Positions 1-12,118 of a DNA stretch of 64,000 nucleotides are shown one piece after another. The stretch is from Triatoma infestans (taxonomy: Eukaryota > Arthropoda > Insecta > Hemiptera > Reduviidae): positions 1-64,000 of the forward strand of contig JAAEAF010014822.1 in NCBI GenBank assembly GCA_011037195.1. Direction: 5' to 3'. The notes beneath the pieces were generated by a model. That model saw nothing but the letters and a program-made list of their open reading frames with translations. It ran no database searches and was not told where the DNA came from. The translations under genes were made by a program, and so were the position numbers. The first letter of the stretch is position 1; each line of letters begins with the position of its first letter.

Positions 1-445
1 CATATCAATTACATACATTAAATGAAACCGGTTACATTTATTTAACAAAGTCTCCCCCCTCCTCACCCAAAGAAATAAAAAAAAAAACAAGATTTCCTGG
101 GTTTCAGAAGGGAGGTGAGATTTCAGACTACCCTCTCTACTGTCACTCAGTACAATAAACCCGTTGCAGCACTGTGGAAAATAAGAGACTTAAATAACCA
201 GACTTTTAGGAAAAGTATTACCATCAGAATTGTAAGATTTGCTTGGAATGATTGATTGGATTTGCTTGGAATTGTAAGATTTGATATGTGTGGAAGTCTG
301 CAAGTGTTAAGCAACATTCTTTTTTTGCATTTATTTACATTGACAATTGTTGATTATTAGCGGAGTTAGATCTCCTAATATAAATTATTAACTGTTACGT
401 TCATTTTTTGAGAAAATTAAAGTCAGTTATTTTATTCTTCAACAG

Positions 446-701
446 GGTGTTATTCAGGGCACATGCAACCATGTCCAGTTCATTTTTAAGGGTAAAAACT
501 AAAGATATCCGATGGCCTCCAGAAGATCAACATTTATATTCCACAATTACACGAGTAGAAGTGTACGACCAAATGACTGACGGCACTGGAGGATGTGCTT
601 TTCTGGTGCAAGGCGGAGTCGGAGATAATTATCTGCAATTACATTTGAGGACACAAAGAGGTGGAAAATACGATTTCTTCATAAAGGTGTACGGAAGATA
701 A
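446..701 (+). CDS. MBF2-family secreted protein, terminal exon (5' part lies outside window)
   Basis: This is the last exon of an MBF2 / 'probable salivary secreted peptide' family gene. The frame enters through an acceptor (polypyrimidine, then AACAG ending at 445) in phase 2 and runs 256 nt to TAA, exactly the length of the terminal exons of the two paralogs downstream. The peptide carries the family signature: an SSFLRVKTKDI strand, ITRVEVYDQ, the glycine-rich DGTGGCAFL, GGVGDNYLQLHL, then TQRGG and the end VYGR. Family members usually start with a signal peptide and are secreted; Bombyx MBF2 was first described as a transcriptional coactivator, so the role is not settled. No signal-peptide exon is seen upstream; the paralogs have introns over 3 kb, so it is expected before base 1. 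It is the most divergent of the three copies. An ATG at 408 is intronic and is not the start. Confidence 0.85.
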
Positions 702-731
702 AGTTTTGTGTGTGTGTGTGTGTGTAATAAA
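702..731 (+). promoter_or_regulatory. 3' UTR with (TG)n run and poly(A) signal
   Basis: Right after the stop codon there is a TG dinucleotide run (about 705-724) followed by AATAAA at 726-731. A second AATAAA lies at 741-746. This fits a very short 3' UTR. Confidence 0.5.
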
Positions 732-3700
732 TTTTAATGGAATAAACTGATTGACATTAAAATTGTTGTATTGTTCTGTATAACTTCCTTGGATATTACC
801 TTACTCAAATTCTACCACCTAGTTTTTCTTCCCAGGACTGCACAGGAGACTTAGTAGTACCTCCTACCATAACTGCCTCAACATTATAACTTAGGAAATT
901 CAAGAACCGTCTACTTACTCACAGCAATACAAAAAATATTGGAATTCTGGTATAAGCTCACCACCATAAAAGCGAGAGACTTGTCTAATGGAAAAGGATT
1001 TCAGCATCCAACTAAAGGTTGCTGGTATAGCTCGGACTATTTTACTCTTAGCTGGATTCTCCATTTTGTTTCAATCCAGTCTGGCGTGGCATGGATTACT
1101 TATATATATTTTATTCCCGATAATAAATGAACTTTACTTCTTTTCTGTCTACACTCTACTAATACCTGGGTTGTCTTTCTAGCTAAGAGGAACTGTGTTT
1201 TTTTTTCTTATTATGCATCCTAACAGCCTCTACTCTGGAATAGTTTCGTCCAGTTTGACCTCCATTGACGGATTTCATCATTAATAGAACTCTGCCCTCC
1301 TAGTCTACTCTTCCAACTCAAGCCCAATCTTTAAAGTCTGAATCTGAATCTCTGACTTATGTTGGGGTGTTATTAATATTAGATTCTTAGGATTATGTGA
1401 AAAATGTAGCTACTATGAATTACATATATATATAAGTCCGCAAACGTACAGACGACCGTATAAACGATTCATCTAAGAAGTCATAGAGGCTCTTACCACA
1501 AGTGCCTCAATATTACATCTTAGTTAAGTCAGAAACTTGGGTACTTACCTCTAGCAGTTCCTAGCAAGAGGATTTTCGATTTCCATGACAAAGTTGAATA
1601 AAAGCAATAGAGTTTTCTATTAAGAAATGATTGTATCTTCTACCTTTAAGAAGGCAACACTGTACCAGTTCGTCTGTCATGCCGCTTCGCTCTATCAGCA
1701 TTAGGCTACTTTTTCTGTTTCTCTTGTTTAGCTGTAAAGTCCTGATAATATCTGGTATTTTATCCGTTGTAGCATGCATATTGATATTGTGCATTAAAGT
1801 AGGTTATCCAGAGCTTTTCATACTTAATGAATTCTTGGATTCGCTTTTAGGATTGTCAAATTTATTAGCTTATTTTATAGGGATAAAATGAATAATACAC
1901 CTGGAAACGGCATGAGCTTCATTAAAAATTCCGCGGAAGTATTTTTAGAAAAGTAATTTATTGGCTTTACTATGTATAGAGCCATTTTAAACACTCAATA
2001 ATTTTTCCTATTTTTAAGAATTTTAGGGGCATCTTTTTTCTTTTTTTTCAACAGAAGTAAATTGTTTACGAATCATATTGGACAGTGTTTCCTTGTGTGT
2101 AGAAGCACGCGCGGTGTGAGGAAAATTTCATCAAGCTTTCCGGAGGACGTTAACAACAATAATTGCTTTTCAGCGTCATTCTAATTCTATCGAGGCAGGT
2201 AGTTTTATTTTATGAATTAGATAGATTGAACAAAATGATGAATGCTTAGAGAAACTTTTATACAGACCATAGTTGTGGTTTTCATGTAGATGTGCCCTTG
2301 TTGTAGATGAGCAGTAGTTGTGTTCCCACAAGTACAATAACAAAAACGCCACAATCAAAACACTTAACTTTTTAGCTAAACAACAATCAACATGTAACAC
2401 ACAAAAATGCATAGGAAAAAAGTGAGAGACCATGGATGTGAATGTCGGACATTAATGTGAATGACTAGCACATAGCCTGAATGTCAGATACCATGATTAT
2501 ATAATTTAATTGTGTACAATAAGTTCATTTATAAAACCTTTCGAAAATTTGACACTATCTCAACAAAGTAAAAAAGCAAAAAAAAATATATTAAAAACTG
2601 ATGGTTGAATTCATGTTTCTAGAGAATTACAGAACTTTATATTCCACACTGAGATTTCAACTATTGATTGCTGAAAACCTGTAAGTATTTACTATATCGA
2701 TATCTTGTAAGTATTACATTATGGTTACAGATTCATTTACTGTTAAATATGGCCCCCAATGGGGATATTATGTAATTCATAATCACATTTATAAAGTTAA
2801 ATCCTACTAAACAAAAGCGATTACCTCTACAGATTTAATGGAACAATAAATTAACTGCTAAATCTGGCTAATTTAATTTCACAGTTATTGACTTGGATTT
2901 TTTTTTAATTAATTTGAACGACGATGGGGGACTGTTGGTAAATAGATATCGTGTAAAATCTGTAATATAACATTCTTTTAAGAAGGTATTACATTTCCTT
3001 CTTTTGAATGTATTATTTTAATTATATTTCTGTTTTGTTTGTTTGTATTAATCTGTTGGACTTTTATTTAAAAAATGAATATACTGATAAATTAGGAGCT
3101 GTTTTCCTATCAGGCAAATGCTTCCATTCAGCAACATCCCATTTGTGTTGTTATGAAACACAAAATTATGTCTAAGGTAACCGACATTGGGATGACAATA
3201 TTCAAGAGCCTCTGAGAAACTAAGAAGCATGAAGTGATGGAAAGCTTCTGATGGTTGTTGAATCAAAAGAACAGTCAGACGATGAATGTACTGTGGCTAG
3301 AAAATAAAATTCAGATATAGTGAGAGAAAATAAATGAATCGTTATGTCTAGGCAAGTTGAGAGATTTTCCTTTTAGTGATAACTTGCGTTATTTAGTGGT
3401 CATCTACCATTTTTGAGTGTTTGCCCATCATAAAGATGTCTAAATAAACAATCTGTAATGCAGACTAATCAGTTTAAACATTGTTTTGAAGATTGTCTTG
3501 TATATTCATGTAAATATTATGATATTTATGTATATGTAGTGGATGAACTAAATGGAAATATGTATATTCTATAATTGAAGAAAAGTATTATTTGAAGAAA
3601 AAATGTAAGTTGCTAGAAATTTGTTCCAAGGTAAATTCAGTTACAAAGACCACCGTTACAAGTGAGGTCAGAGAAATAGTCAGCATTGTCTTTTACCCCT

Positions 3701-3960
3701 TCTACAAATGAAAGGGCTACCAAGAAAACATTCTTTCTCCAATTGTCTTACAGTTTAGGACAGTCAAAATTCTACATTCAACCAGAATATTGGAAAGAGA
3801 AGTCGCTCTCTTAACTTCAGTGCCAGTTATAAACGTTTAACATTTTTTATTCTAGCTAAGTAATTGATTTTATAAGCATATTATTGTGATCTTAAATTTC
3901 TTTAAAGATAATATTATATTTTATTTAATCTAGAAGAGATTTATTTCTTAATACTTCTTC
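732..3960. other. Intergenic, AT-rich, no recognisable gene
   Basis: No ORF here has a recognisable motif. The one identifiable piece is near 1749-1780, a fragment of the fold-back/Penelope-like repeat end (ATTTTATCCGTTGTAGCATG) that also occurs at 8868-8885 and 41247-41264. The rest is unassigned AT-rich sequence. Confidence 0.5.
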
Positions 3961-3961
3961 T

Positions 3962-3988
3962 CTTTAAACATACACATACACATACACA

Positions 3989-4032
<44 letters not shown>

Positions 4033-4036
4033 ACAC
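3962..4036. repeat. (AC)n microsatellite
   Basis: CA/ACACAT repeats run almost without interruption, with the purest AC block at about 3989-4026. Confidence 0.9.
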
Positions 4037-4154
4037 AAGCCCTTTACAAAACCGCTCACGCCACAAGCTGTGACACGAACAACACATCTCACCAAACACA
4101 TTTCATACATTATGCTATACAATGATTTATATATATATATGCATTATATGTTTT

Positions 4155-4385
4155 TTATAACATTTTTCTTGGAATTAAAAGAATTGTACGTTTTGGACAC
4201 ATAAGGACCAAAATCTTTTCACAGTCTGACCACTTTTTTTTGCCAAAATGAAAATTAAAGGAATAAGAAAAACTAAATTTTTTATATCTCGTTTTACATA
4301 CAGTTTTGGAAGTAGGTAGATTTAGTGGTAAATAAAAAGTCATGGTAATTCTCGAATAAATTAATAAATCATCAATATACTGCAT
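4155..4385 (-). pseudogene. Possible LTR-retroelement reverse transcriptase scrap
   Basis: The minus-strand frame begins MQYIDDLLIYSRI, which resembles the YxDD catalytic box of LTR-type reverse transcriptases. Nothing after it looks like the expected downstream RT sequence, and no LTR or other pol motif lies nearby. In DNA this AT-rich the match could be chance. Confidence 0.25.
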
Positions 4386-5559
4386 ATTTTAATTTACTGA
4401 AACTTTCAAAGCTGAAATTCTTCATATTTCTTAATATTGAAGACGGTATTAAACGTCTAACATCATACAAGAGGTATAACTTACACAATAATCGAATAAG
4501 AAATTAGTGAAAAACTTTCTGTTTGCTACAAGATACTGAAAGTCACATGACTTCGTAATAAAGACAAACATCCAACACCCTCTGAACAGTAGAAATACAA
4601 AACAATTTTCCATCTAAAAGACCTCTATTTTGCAAGGAGATACAAATCAAGATAAATTTGGCATACCAAACGGGCATACCAAGAACGTTTGCCACCTTGA
4701 CCTATGTTATGTAAAATAGATTGGAATCCACCACTTCTATGAATGTCCCTCTCAAAACACGAAAGCCAAAATGCATACTTTGTGAAGTTGATCCAGCCAA
4801 TTATAGATGATGTCTATCAATTATTACTAAATAAATTAAAAAATTTATAAACGTTACATTCCAGCACAACTTTGAATAGAGACAAAACATCATATGATAA
4901 TACCCCAGAATCATGGCCACCTCTGTCAAAAACAGAAAACATTCTGAAAAACCTAACAGATCACCTCCAGTTTAGGCAGCAAGAAGACGACCATAATCCA
5001 CTAAGATACCCCCACCCTTACCAATCTCAACAATCTCACTATTCAAATTAATCCAACCAAATAATATTCCGCAAATTACTTCATTCCTCACAAGTTTACT
5101 TACAAATCTCATCCAAGGCAACAATGTTCAACATTAATTGCACATCAATAGTCAATACCACATTACTAAATTGGAATGACAACGTCTAAAAGCTAAAGCT
5201 TCTTCTTCTTGTGAGTTTCTGAAGAGATAAATTGGCATGTTTGCGAGTACGCAGAAGTACATTTACGGCAATTTACTGCATTTATTCCAAATCTTCTATA
5301 TATACAATACCTACATATCAAGTATACAAAGATGATAGACTTAGTGACCATGCATCTGGGGAAGATACAGCTACAATCTCTTGAATGTGTTGGAATATGT
5401 CTATATTTGAGACTACCGGGATTTCACATCATTTTAACCAAACCTCAAGACAAATTTTCAGCTGAAAAGCGACAACTGCGTTATTGTTAGGAGAACTTGA
5501 CGGTAAATATGCAGGTGCAGAAATACATACACTAATGGACACAGATTACTGGACTTTTA

Positions 5560-5650
5560 CCCACATGAAAATCTCACTTTCGATACTTATTCTTGCTACA
5601 TATGTAGATGACACCCTTCTCCTCTAAAGAAAGCAACAAATTTCTGAAGC
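5560..5650 (+). pseudogene. Possible reverse transcriptase catalytic-box remnant (YVDDTLLL)
   Basis: One + frame reads LATYVDDTLLL and then a stop, followed by an open stretch containing SEAKIIYKLLL. The box YVDDT plus hydrophobics is typical of Penelope-like and some LINE reverse transcriptases, and the spacing to the next helix is plausible. The surroundings (about 4.6-5.7 kb) are richer in C than their flanks but broken by stops. It may be an eroded PLE core, which would fit the PLE-like termini elsewhere in the window. Confidence 0.3.
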
Positions 5651-5999
5651 TAAGATAATTTACAAGCTTCTGTTAATTTTACAATCAATTCTTTTAATGA
5701 TAATTATTATTAAATTTTATATCAAGCAGAATAAAAATATCAGTGATTAAAAACACATTCATAATCATTATACTTGAGAAATTTATTGGTGCTGCTTAAG
5801 ATATTTTCAATTTCCCCACTACTATTTAAGTTCCACGAATACTATATAAAAAATCAGATGACAAATTGACATAGTAGCGATTTTCCTTGTAATAAAACTC
5901 ATTTTGAAGACGTTGGATATGTACAAAAAACGAAAGAAGAAAACCTCAAAGACAAAGTAGCGTGCTACTACAGTTCAAAGTAGTGGGGTCCATCGTTCA

Positions 6000-6595
6000 G
6001 TTTGAGAAAAAATGTGGATAAAAATAACTCCTACTGAATTGCGAAAGAAAATGAGTTTTTCATTTTTGAGATATTTTGTTCACACATACATACACACACA
6101 CACACTCACACACATTCAGAATGTAATAGGTTCCGAAGAGAGGGATCCAAAACAGAGAGAGAAACTCAAAATTGAGAATCTCACTCGCTGAATAGACCAG
6201 ACTAGAGAGGGACACTCTGTTTTTTTTATACAGCTGAACTAGCCCTACAAGAGAGAGTCTTTAAAACAGTCTTGCAACAGTTAACAACAGTCAGCAATCA
6301 ATCAGCAAACCCTTCTCTTCACTCACTCTAAATCTCTCGCGAGCTAAATTCTCTATTTACGTGTAAAGTCCTGGCAGTTTGTGTTACTTTCTCATTATAA
6401 AGTGTTCAGCTTTAATTCCAGTTTATTTTCATCTCATAAACCCAAGTCTCTCCTTTTCATATCCACGATACAGAATATACGCTAAAACATACTTGTACGT
6501 ACTCAGGAGACAGCAAAACTTGTAGTTCAGGTGTAAACTCGATATCCAAGATTTGGTAAGATCGAAATAATTCCTATTATTAGGAGAAAGTAATA
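6000..6595 (-). repeat. R1k repeat, diverged copy split by a ~300-bp repeat
   Basis: The left part matches the R1k segment around 'CATTTTTGAGATATTTTGTTCA' plus a CA-rich run. The right part (about 6500-6590) matches the R1k terminus: AACTCGATATC, then CCTATTATTAGGAGAAAG and TAATAA. Between them (about 6150-6470) sits the dispersed 300-bp repeat listed separately. Confidence 0.6.
6150..6470 (+). repeat. Dispersed ~300-bp repeat R2, copy 1
   Basis: It shares long stretches with 35945-36230 and 37735-38030: a 'TCTCACTCGCT' block, a TATA-like block followed by CAGCT, 'CTTTATAACAG'-type text, 'CTCACTCACT', 'GTGTAAAG' and 'GGCAGTTTGTGTTACTTT'. The layout (TATA-like box about 60 bp from the left edge, no ORF) would suit an LTR or SINE, but no termini or target duplication could be fixed. 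Confidence 0.55.
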
Positions 6596-7257
6596 ATACC
6601 CTGAGATTGATTCAAAGAAAATGTCGGTTACATATGTAAGATGGGAAAGACATCCGAAAGGAATAAAAGAAAAAAACATAAAAACAGTTTATCAATTTAA
6701 TTATTAAACCTTAGATACGATATAAAAAGATAAGATACGAGCAGATCGGACGAAGTTGATCAAAGAAAAGTGACGAAGAGAAGAATGAAAGAAAGAGGAA
6801 TCAGGACACTGTAGCGAGTAAGTTCATTTGGTAAATTCTGAGCGTTAATTTGAAATGCGGTGTTGAGGTAGATATTGGAAAATCTCAATTTTCGGTTAGG
6901 ATTGTGTTCTAAAAAATGAAAATAGCAAAGGAGTTTTCCTTCATGCCAGATTTTGGCTGGAAAATACGAACTATTTTGCTAGCGGGCTTCATATGTAAAT
7001 AAACAATCCGAGTGAATAATACAAAGGGAAATAGGACAAATGAAAGATAAATAACAGAAAGCGCTAAAATATTAAAATACCAATGTCACAACTAAAACAA
7101 ACACTCCAAACAGACAGACATGTTCCCGAAATATCCATATCTTATCTTAAAAATCGTAAGAATTATTGCAATTATCAAAATTTAATTGAATTAACATTAA
7201 ATTAGGATTTTATCTTTCAAGTGTTTTAAAATTTTCCAAGATAAATTGAAGAAGAAC

Positions 7258-7272
7258 TATATATAATATATA
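7258..7272 (+). promoter_or_regulatory. Putative TATA region of MBF2 gene A
   Basis: TATATATAATATATA lies about 47 bp upstream of the ATG at 7319 and is preceded by 'AAATTGAAGAA', which gene C also has before its TATATATA. The match between paralogs supports it, but AT-rich DNA makes such boxes common. Confidence 0.4.
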
Positions 7273-7318
7273 CGAGTATGAATTGTATATGTAATTTGTT
7301 ACGGATATTCATAAAAGA

Positions 7319-7446
7319 ATGGACATCAAACTAGTGCTTTTGCTGATATTGAGCATTTCTGCCGCATCGTGGGCATATCCAAAAACTGAATGCGGATCAG
7401 AGGCTAGCCATGATTTGTTCCAGGGTCAGAGACAATACGGAGATAG
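7319..7446 (+). CDS. MBF2-family secreted protein A, exon 1 (signal peptide)
   Basis: Exon 1 starts at ATG 7319 and encodes a signal peptide (MDIKLVLLLILSISAASWA, cleavage likely after residue 19). A short mature N-terminus follows, beginning YPKTECGS and ending in the family motif HDLFQGQRQYGD. It ends at a donor GTAAGT (7447) in phase 2, joining exon 2 at 10618 to complete an Arg codon. The spliced product is 127 residues, normal for the family, with two cysteines (about residues 25 and 93) that may pair. The start is chosen because the ATG is immediately followed by the hydrophobic core and is matched in gene C. The protein is predicted to be secreted, for example in saliva or haemolymph; its exact role is unknown. 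No RNA evidence is available here. Confidence 0.85.
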
Positions 7447-8860
7447 GTAAGTGGCCTAATTATTTTCCTTGTTTATTATTTCCAATAATGTCGCAGCATT
7501 TTTTTTTTTAAATTTATTCCCTCTTATTGCTAGAAGAGGCAGTATTAATTACGTTAGTGTTACAAAGCTTGTATCTGGAAATATATTTCTGAGATGTCTT
7601 AATTTCTAAAGTTTTGAAGTCAAAATAACTCAAGAAAAGAAAAATAATGTAAATTTCCACAAAGCTGAAACCTATTTTGATTGAATGGCAGTAAGGTTTC
7701 GATCAAAAGCGAAGGTTTCCACCAAAAGCGAACACTTTACTGAATAAATGTTTCATTATCTTTCAATTCTCTCCCAAACAGATACAATGATTTCCTTTAA
7801 CCTTATTATATCAAGTTATTATAAAAGGAAATGTACTGCAAATATTATTTCAAATATTTTTCCAGAAAAGTGCATTTAAGGACGGCTTTAAAGTGAGACA
7901 GAGCGAGGTGAAGTTAGGCTTTCCTCTAAAGATTATGCCTTAAACAAAAATTTCTCAGGAATTCCTTTGAGTAGCTAGTGAAAAATTGAAAAACTAGCAA
8001 AAAATAAGTAAAGACACTAATGCAGAAAAAAAATTAAAATGAAAACTGACCTGTCGGATTTTGTACTCATATTTTAACAAAACGTCAAAGTTGAATTTTT
8101 TTTTCTTCTATCGACTATCCTTTTTATTTTATATTTAATGGTCAGAAAATAAGGGTATTGGCGTCAAATTTCTTAAAACTAGAACCAGAAGGCTATATGT
8201 TAGTATCCAAGCTCATAAGGTGGGGTAACATATTACACACCTCATGATTTTTTTTTCTTAATTCCAGCTATTTTGGCTGATTAAGAAAAAAAATGATTTT
8301 TCGCAATTTTTAATATTTTCAGAATTTTTTTATCATATTATCTTCTTTTTTTTATACACAATATTTTATTATACGTATGGTACAATAAAGTAAAAATGCT
8401 GAAGGCGGTAAATGGCGTATATAGCGATGACCACTATTAGTAAACACGGTGAGCGCGGGGTCGGCGGCGACACAGTCGCCTTCGAGGGTTGAAAGGAAGT
8501 GTGGTTGATGATTAGTTAGCTGCTAAAGTGTTAGGGGTGTGTTGATACGTTTTTGTGTAATTGATTGTAATGAGATTTAGCGATTGCGTATTTAAAAGGA
8601 ATTTTGAAATCTTTAAGTATAATTAGGTTAGTGACATTATACGGAGCATTTACAATGCGGCGGAAGGTTTTAGATTAAAGTGTTTTGTAAAGATTGCCAT
8701 TCGACTGTTTAGCCGATACTTAAAGTTAATATTACTTTTAATTTACAAAAGCGTGTTTCATTACGTGAATGAATAATCATATCCATTCACCGAACTCCAA
8801 GTAAATTATATAACCGCTGCAGTTGAAGCGACGCTAAATAAAGACAAATAAAAAAAATAT

Positions 8861-9334
8861 CCATTACTTTATCCGTCGTAGCATGCATATTAGATTTATT
8901 CCTGACCGGTCTCGGATATTCATCCATCGTCAGAGCAAATTCACCAAGTTTGTGTAGAGAGTTCACTTCAACTAAATGTTTCTGTAGACTCACACTTGTT
9001 GGTTGTATGTATGTGGGAAGGTTATAAGGTTATGTTACTAAATGTGTGTGTTTCATGATAAAGTGAAATTCTTATAAATTGTGATTAGGCATTAGAAAAC
9101 AGTGTGTAATAAATAGCAAGTTTTGAAGAATAGTTTATAACTAAATTTTAAGACGGTTGTTAAGCATGCACAGTGTTTTATCAACCACCCCCAAATGAAA
9201 ATGACTTGATGAAAATGAATTGTCTCTGACGATGGATGAATATCCGAAACCGGTCAGGAATAAATCTAATATGCATGCTACGACGGATAAAATAATGGAT
9301 GCTATCCAGCATTGCGGACCCAGCCACATTTTCA
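8861..9334. mobile_element. Fold-back element with hammerhead-like ends, copy 1
   Basis: A 474-bp element whose outer ~100 bp are inverted repeats (left 'CTTTATCCGTCGTAGCATGC', right its reverse complement near 9276-9293). It is flanked by the direct repeat AAAAAAAATAT (8850-8860 and 9335-9345), read as a target-site duplication. The right arm carries a hammerhead-like core at 9226-9255: CTGACGA, a GGAT/ATCC stem with GAAT loop, then GAAACCGGTC. The left arm carries the same motif on the minus strand, with one substitution in the GAAA box. The layout resembles terminal regions of Penelope-like retroelements, in which minimal hammerheads are known. There is no ORF, so it would be non-autonomous. 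Confidence 0.7.
9226..9255 (+). ncRNA. Hammerhead-ribozyme-like core
   Basis: The order matches a type I hammerhead: CUGANGA (CTGACGA), helix II (GGAT-GAAT-ATCC), GAAA, then a minimal helix III AC-CG-GT, with C as the predicted cleavage-site base at 9255. Deviations are one extra base (T) between CUGANGA and helix II, and a poor helix I. Activity is not established. Confidence 0.45.
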
Positions 9335-9489
9335 AAAAAAAATATATTTATTGCCAAAGTAATTTACAGCCAAATTTAAAATCGGACTAATATACTCAGA
9401 ATCTAAAAGGAGTATTTACTCACATTTACTTTACTCAACCTATCATAGAGAAAATCCATATATCAATGGACTTCTCCAAGTTTTCTTAC

Positions 9490-9830
9490 TCTAGATTCGA
9501 TAACACAACCCTTAGAAAATCCGGTCGTCTTAGGATGAAAAGAAGACTATTTGTTTCATAACTTACGTCGTAATATCCACTACAAAGATATGACATAAGA
9601 ATTAAATAGTAGATGTGAGGGAAAATGTTTTTTAAGTTCCCACAATAAACCAGAATGCCAAAAATGATCACAGGCTCGCACAGTGTCGAGAAAGGCATCC
9701 GAGTAGTACAGCTTACGTTCATGAGAAAAGGCCATCAGGTCTACAAATAATGACAATGATGAAGTGCGGAATGAATGCCGCGAAACTGAACTGATGATGG
9801 GACAGTTTGTTTTGAGAATCAAGGATAGGA
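9490..9830 (-). pseudogene. Jockey-like LINE reverse transcriptase fragment in gene A intron
   Basis: The minus strand encodes, with a broken frame, the RT stretch usually reading 'FLDVSKAFDRVWH.GLL.KL'. Here it reads AFLDTVRACDHFWHSGLLWE after ISSVSRHSFRT. The gene C intron copy (17985-18365) preserves VAFVDIVQAFDHFCHPGLFW, so this is one insertion duplicated with the gene. It is a short internal piece with no ends and is not functional. Confidence 0.7.
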
Positions 9831-10617
9831 TATAGGGTGTAGCAGAATAAGCTTTTCTAATCGCTTTCCAATTATTTGGAAAAGGCTAGTGGAAGAGTAA
9901 GAGATTATAATGTGATTAGAAATTATTTTAACAATAGAAAATTGCTACTGGATAGAGAAGTAGATAGTTTAAAATATATAGAAGTATTGAAGACTAAGCT
10001 ATTTTGGGGAGGTGGGTCAAGATACCCAATGATACTACTTAAAAGTCTGGAGTTTTTCTTAAGCGAAGATGCTTAAAACTTCGAAAGGTCTAAGTGTTTT
10101 AAGAGACGGAGAAAAAGCTGTAGAGAATGATATATTCTGCAGGAATGGTCATGATCAGTGGCATAAATATTGTGTTGAGATGATCCGAAAAACAAGTTTC
10201 ATCTTTTCCTTGTTACATTTAGACTTTGCTGTCGTCCTTGTGTAAGAGGAATATTATTAATGAATAGAAAGTAACCGTCTTGTTGCAATCACAGAGAGAA
10301 TGGTTTTGTGTTGCCAATGACGCGGCATTTTCGTTATGTGTGCACACTCGAATTTCGCTAGGGCGGTAACTAGTTGTTTGGTGAGAGTATTATAACCACT
10401 TTTGTCGGAAGCGTTTCTTAAAAAATAATAGGTAAACGCAAGTTTATTTAACATAATATGCTTAAGATCATTTTAACCTGGACTCCAGTTTACTGAAAGT
10501 TCTGCTTTTTTTTACAGTTTATAGATTATCAATTTTTAGGTTGTCTTTAAGAAATTAGCTAACATTTTTAAAATTACCTCAAATGAATTATTTATTATTA
10601 TTATGTGTTTTTTTTAG

Positions 10618-10873
10618 ACTCATTTTTACAACAAGAGAAAAGATGCCCAAATCTTTTCTAAGAGTAAAATCTCGAGATGTTGAATGGCCAGCGAAACACA
10701 TGCAAGCATACGAACACATCACAAGAGTAGAAGTTTTGGATCAAAAACATGACGGATCTGGAGGCTGTGCTTTCTTGGCTAATGGCGGTGTCGGACAGTC
10801 GTTTGTAAAACTTCATCTGAAAACACAACGTGGTGGCAGTTTTGATTTTCTAATCAACATTTATGGAAAATAA
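10618..10873 (+). CDS. MBF2-family secreted protein A, exon 2 (MBF2 domain)
   Basis: The terminal exon runs 256 nt from acceptor TTTTTTTAG (ends 10617) to TAA. It encodes RLIFTTREKMPKSFLRVKSR, then EWPAKHMQAYEHITRVEV, LDQKHDGSGGCAFL, GGVGQSFVKLHLKTQRGGSF and INIYGK. Conserved family marks are ITR-EV, DQ--DGSGGCA, GGVG, LHLKTQRG and the closing IYGK. The ATG inside the exon (codon 52 of the spliced protein) is not the start, because phase and sequence continue upstream in all copies. Over this domain gene A differs from gene C at about 11 of 76 residues, mostly conservatively. A poly(A) signal AATAAA lies at 10985-10990. Confidence 0.87.
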
Positions 10874-12118
10874 TATTGTTCAAGTTTCCAGTGTTTTCAA
10901 TTATTTTATTGTTAAAATATTATACTGATAAATATAAACAATCAATATTCTACTTTGTTTTTTCGATTCCCTGATATTCTATTTAATAAAATGTATGCCT
11001 AGTGAAAACACAATTTCGATAATTTTAAACGTTTGCGATAAATTCATCTTATAGCTAAAAGAAAAAGTCTGACAATCTTTGAACCGTACTATCTCAAGTC
11101 GATCTACTTGAATTTACAGGTAGATCAGATACAGATTAAATTCACGATTTAATTTCATTGCTAATTAGCAATTAGATAATAGATTTTTTTCTGCAATCGT
11201 GTAATAATGTAAAAATTATTAAATCAGAAAAATAGTGACTAATGTTCTACTTTTAATCACAAGTGACAGAAAGTAAAAGTCAGTCTTTTTCTTTTTTCAC
11301 AACAGAAGAAATTAATATTATTCAACTCTAGCTAGCCCAATATCTAGCGGCAATACACCATTCCAACAAATTTCAAACAACGAATTTGAGGTTATATACA
11401 AAAGAGAATATAACAATTAAGAGTGGGAGTATTTGACTTGAATTAAAATACATTCTTTGTATTTGCTAATTCTTATATTTTTTTTTTTTAATTTCATATA
11501 AATTCTGAACCAATTTAATGTGGTTGCAGAAGAAATTTTATAATCAAAGAATTTTCACACTCTCTCTGCCCTCGTATAAAACACTCTCACTAGGTGTCGA
11601 GTGGAAAAAAACCAATCCTTTTAGATAAACTGGATCTGTTAGATATTTCAATATAAAAAGAATCTCGAAAGAAAAAAAAAACCTGATTATTTGTTTAATA
11701 ATTTTTCAATAGGTAGATTGATAATTTAATGAAGGTAGAGGCATCCACAGTCACCAGTGACGTACGTATTTCATCAGAGTAAAGATACCCGCTCAGAGAA
11801 GTAGAAGATGAAAACAAGCAATTAGAAAACTATAGTGATTAATTTCATTTAATAAATTCTGAACTATGATTTCAAATGTGGTGTTGAGGTCAAATGCGGT
11901 GGAGCTCAGAAAAACTCAATTTCTTACTAGGAATACCTTCTAGACTGAAAATAGCAGTACAGTTTTTCTTCTTGGCAAATTGTGGTGGAAAATTAGACCT
12001 ATTTTATATATATATACATATAGGTTATCATGCTTAAGATAAAAAGATTCCGAGTAAATAACACCTAGCCGTGAGAGGAATAAATGAAGATATATACAAT
12101 TGAAGATTAAAAATAAAA

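Larger units (their letters stand above)
7447..10617 (+). other. Intron of MBF2 gene A
   Basis: A phase-2 intron of 3171 bp with GTAAGT donor and TTTTTTTAG acceptor. It contains a fold-back element with hammerhead-like motifs (8861-9334) and a minus-strand reverse-transcriptase remnant (9490-9830). The latter is also in the gene C intron and so predates the duplication. Confidence 0.8.
6760..11480 (+). repeat. Tandem segmental duplication, unit A (MBF2 gene A and flanks)
   Basis: Promoter, exon 1, intron, exon 2 and 3' flank all align in order with about 14.7-20.8 kb. Shared landmarks are the block ending 'GCGGGCTTCATATGTAAA', an intron block around 8400-8700 matching 16920-17220, the reverse-transcriptase remnant at 9.5-9.8 kb matching 18.0-18.4 kb, and the 3' block around 'ATCTAGCGGCAATA' at 11.34 kb matching 20.69 kb. 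Confidence 0.85.

Noticed and set aside
408..445. Start codon at 408 for the first MBF2 copy
   Set aside because: The paralogs show an intron acceptor at the equivalent position and an exact 256-nt terminal exon; the residues encoded before 446 are not conserved.
4155..4385. Retroviral-type pol gene
   Set aside because: Only a single YIDDLLIYS-like string in AT-rich DNA, with no other RT motif, primer-binding site or LTR near it.
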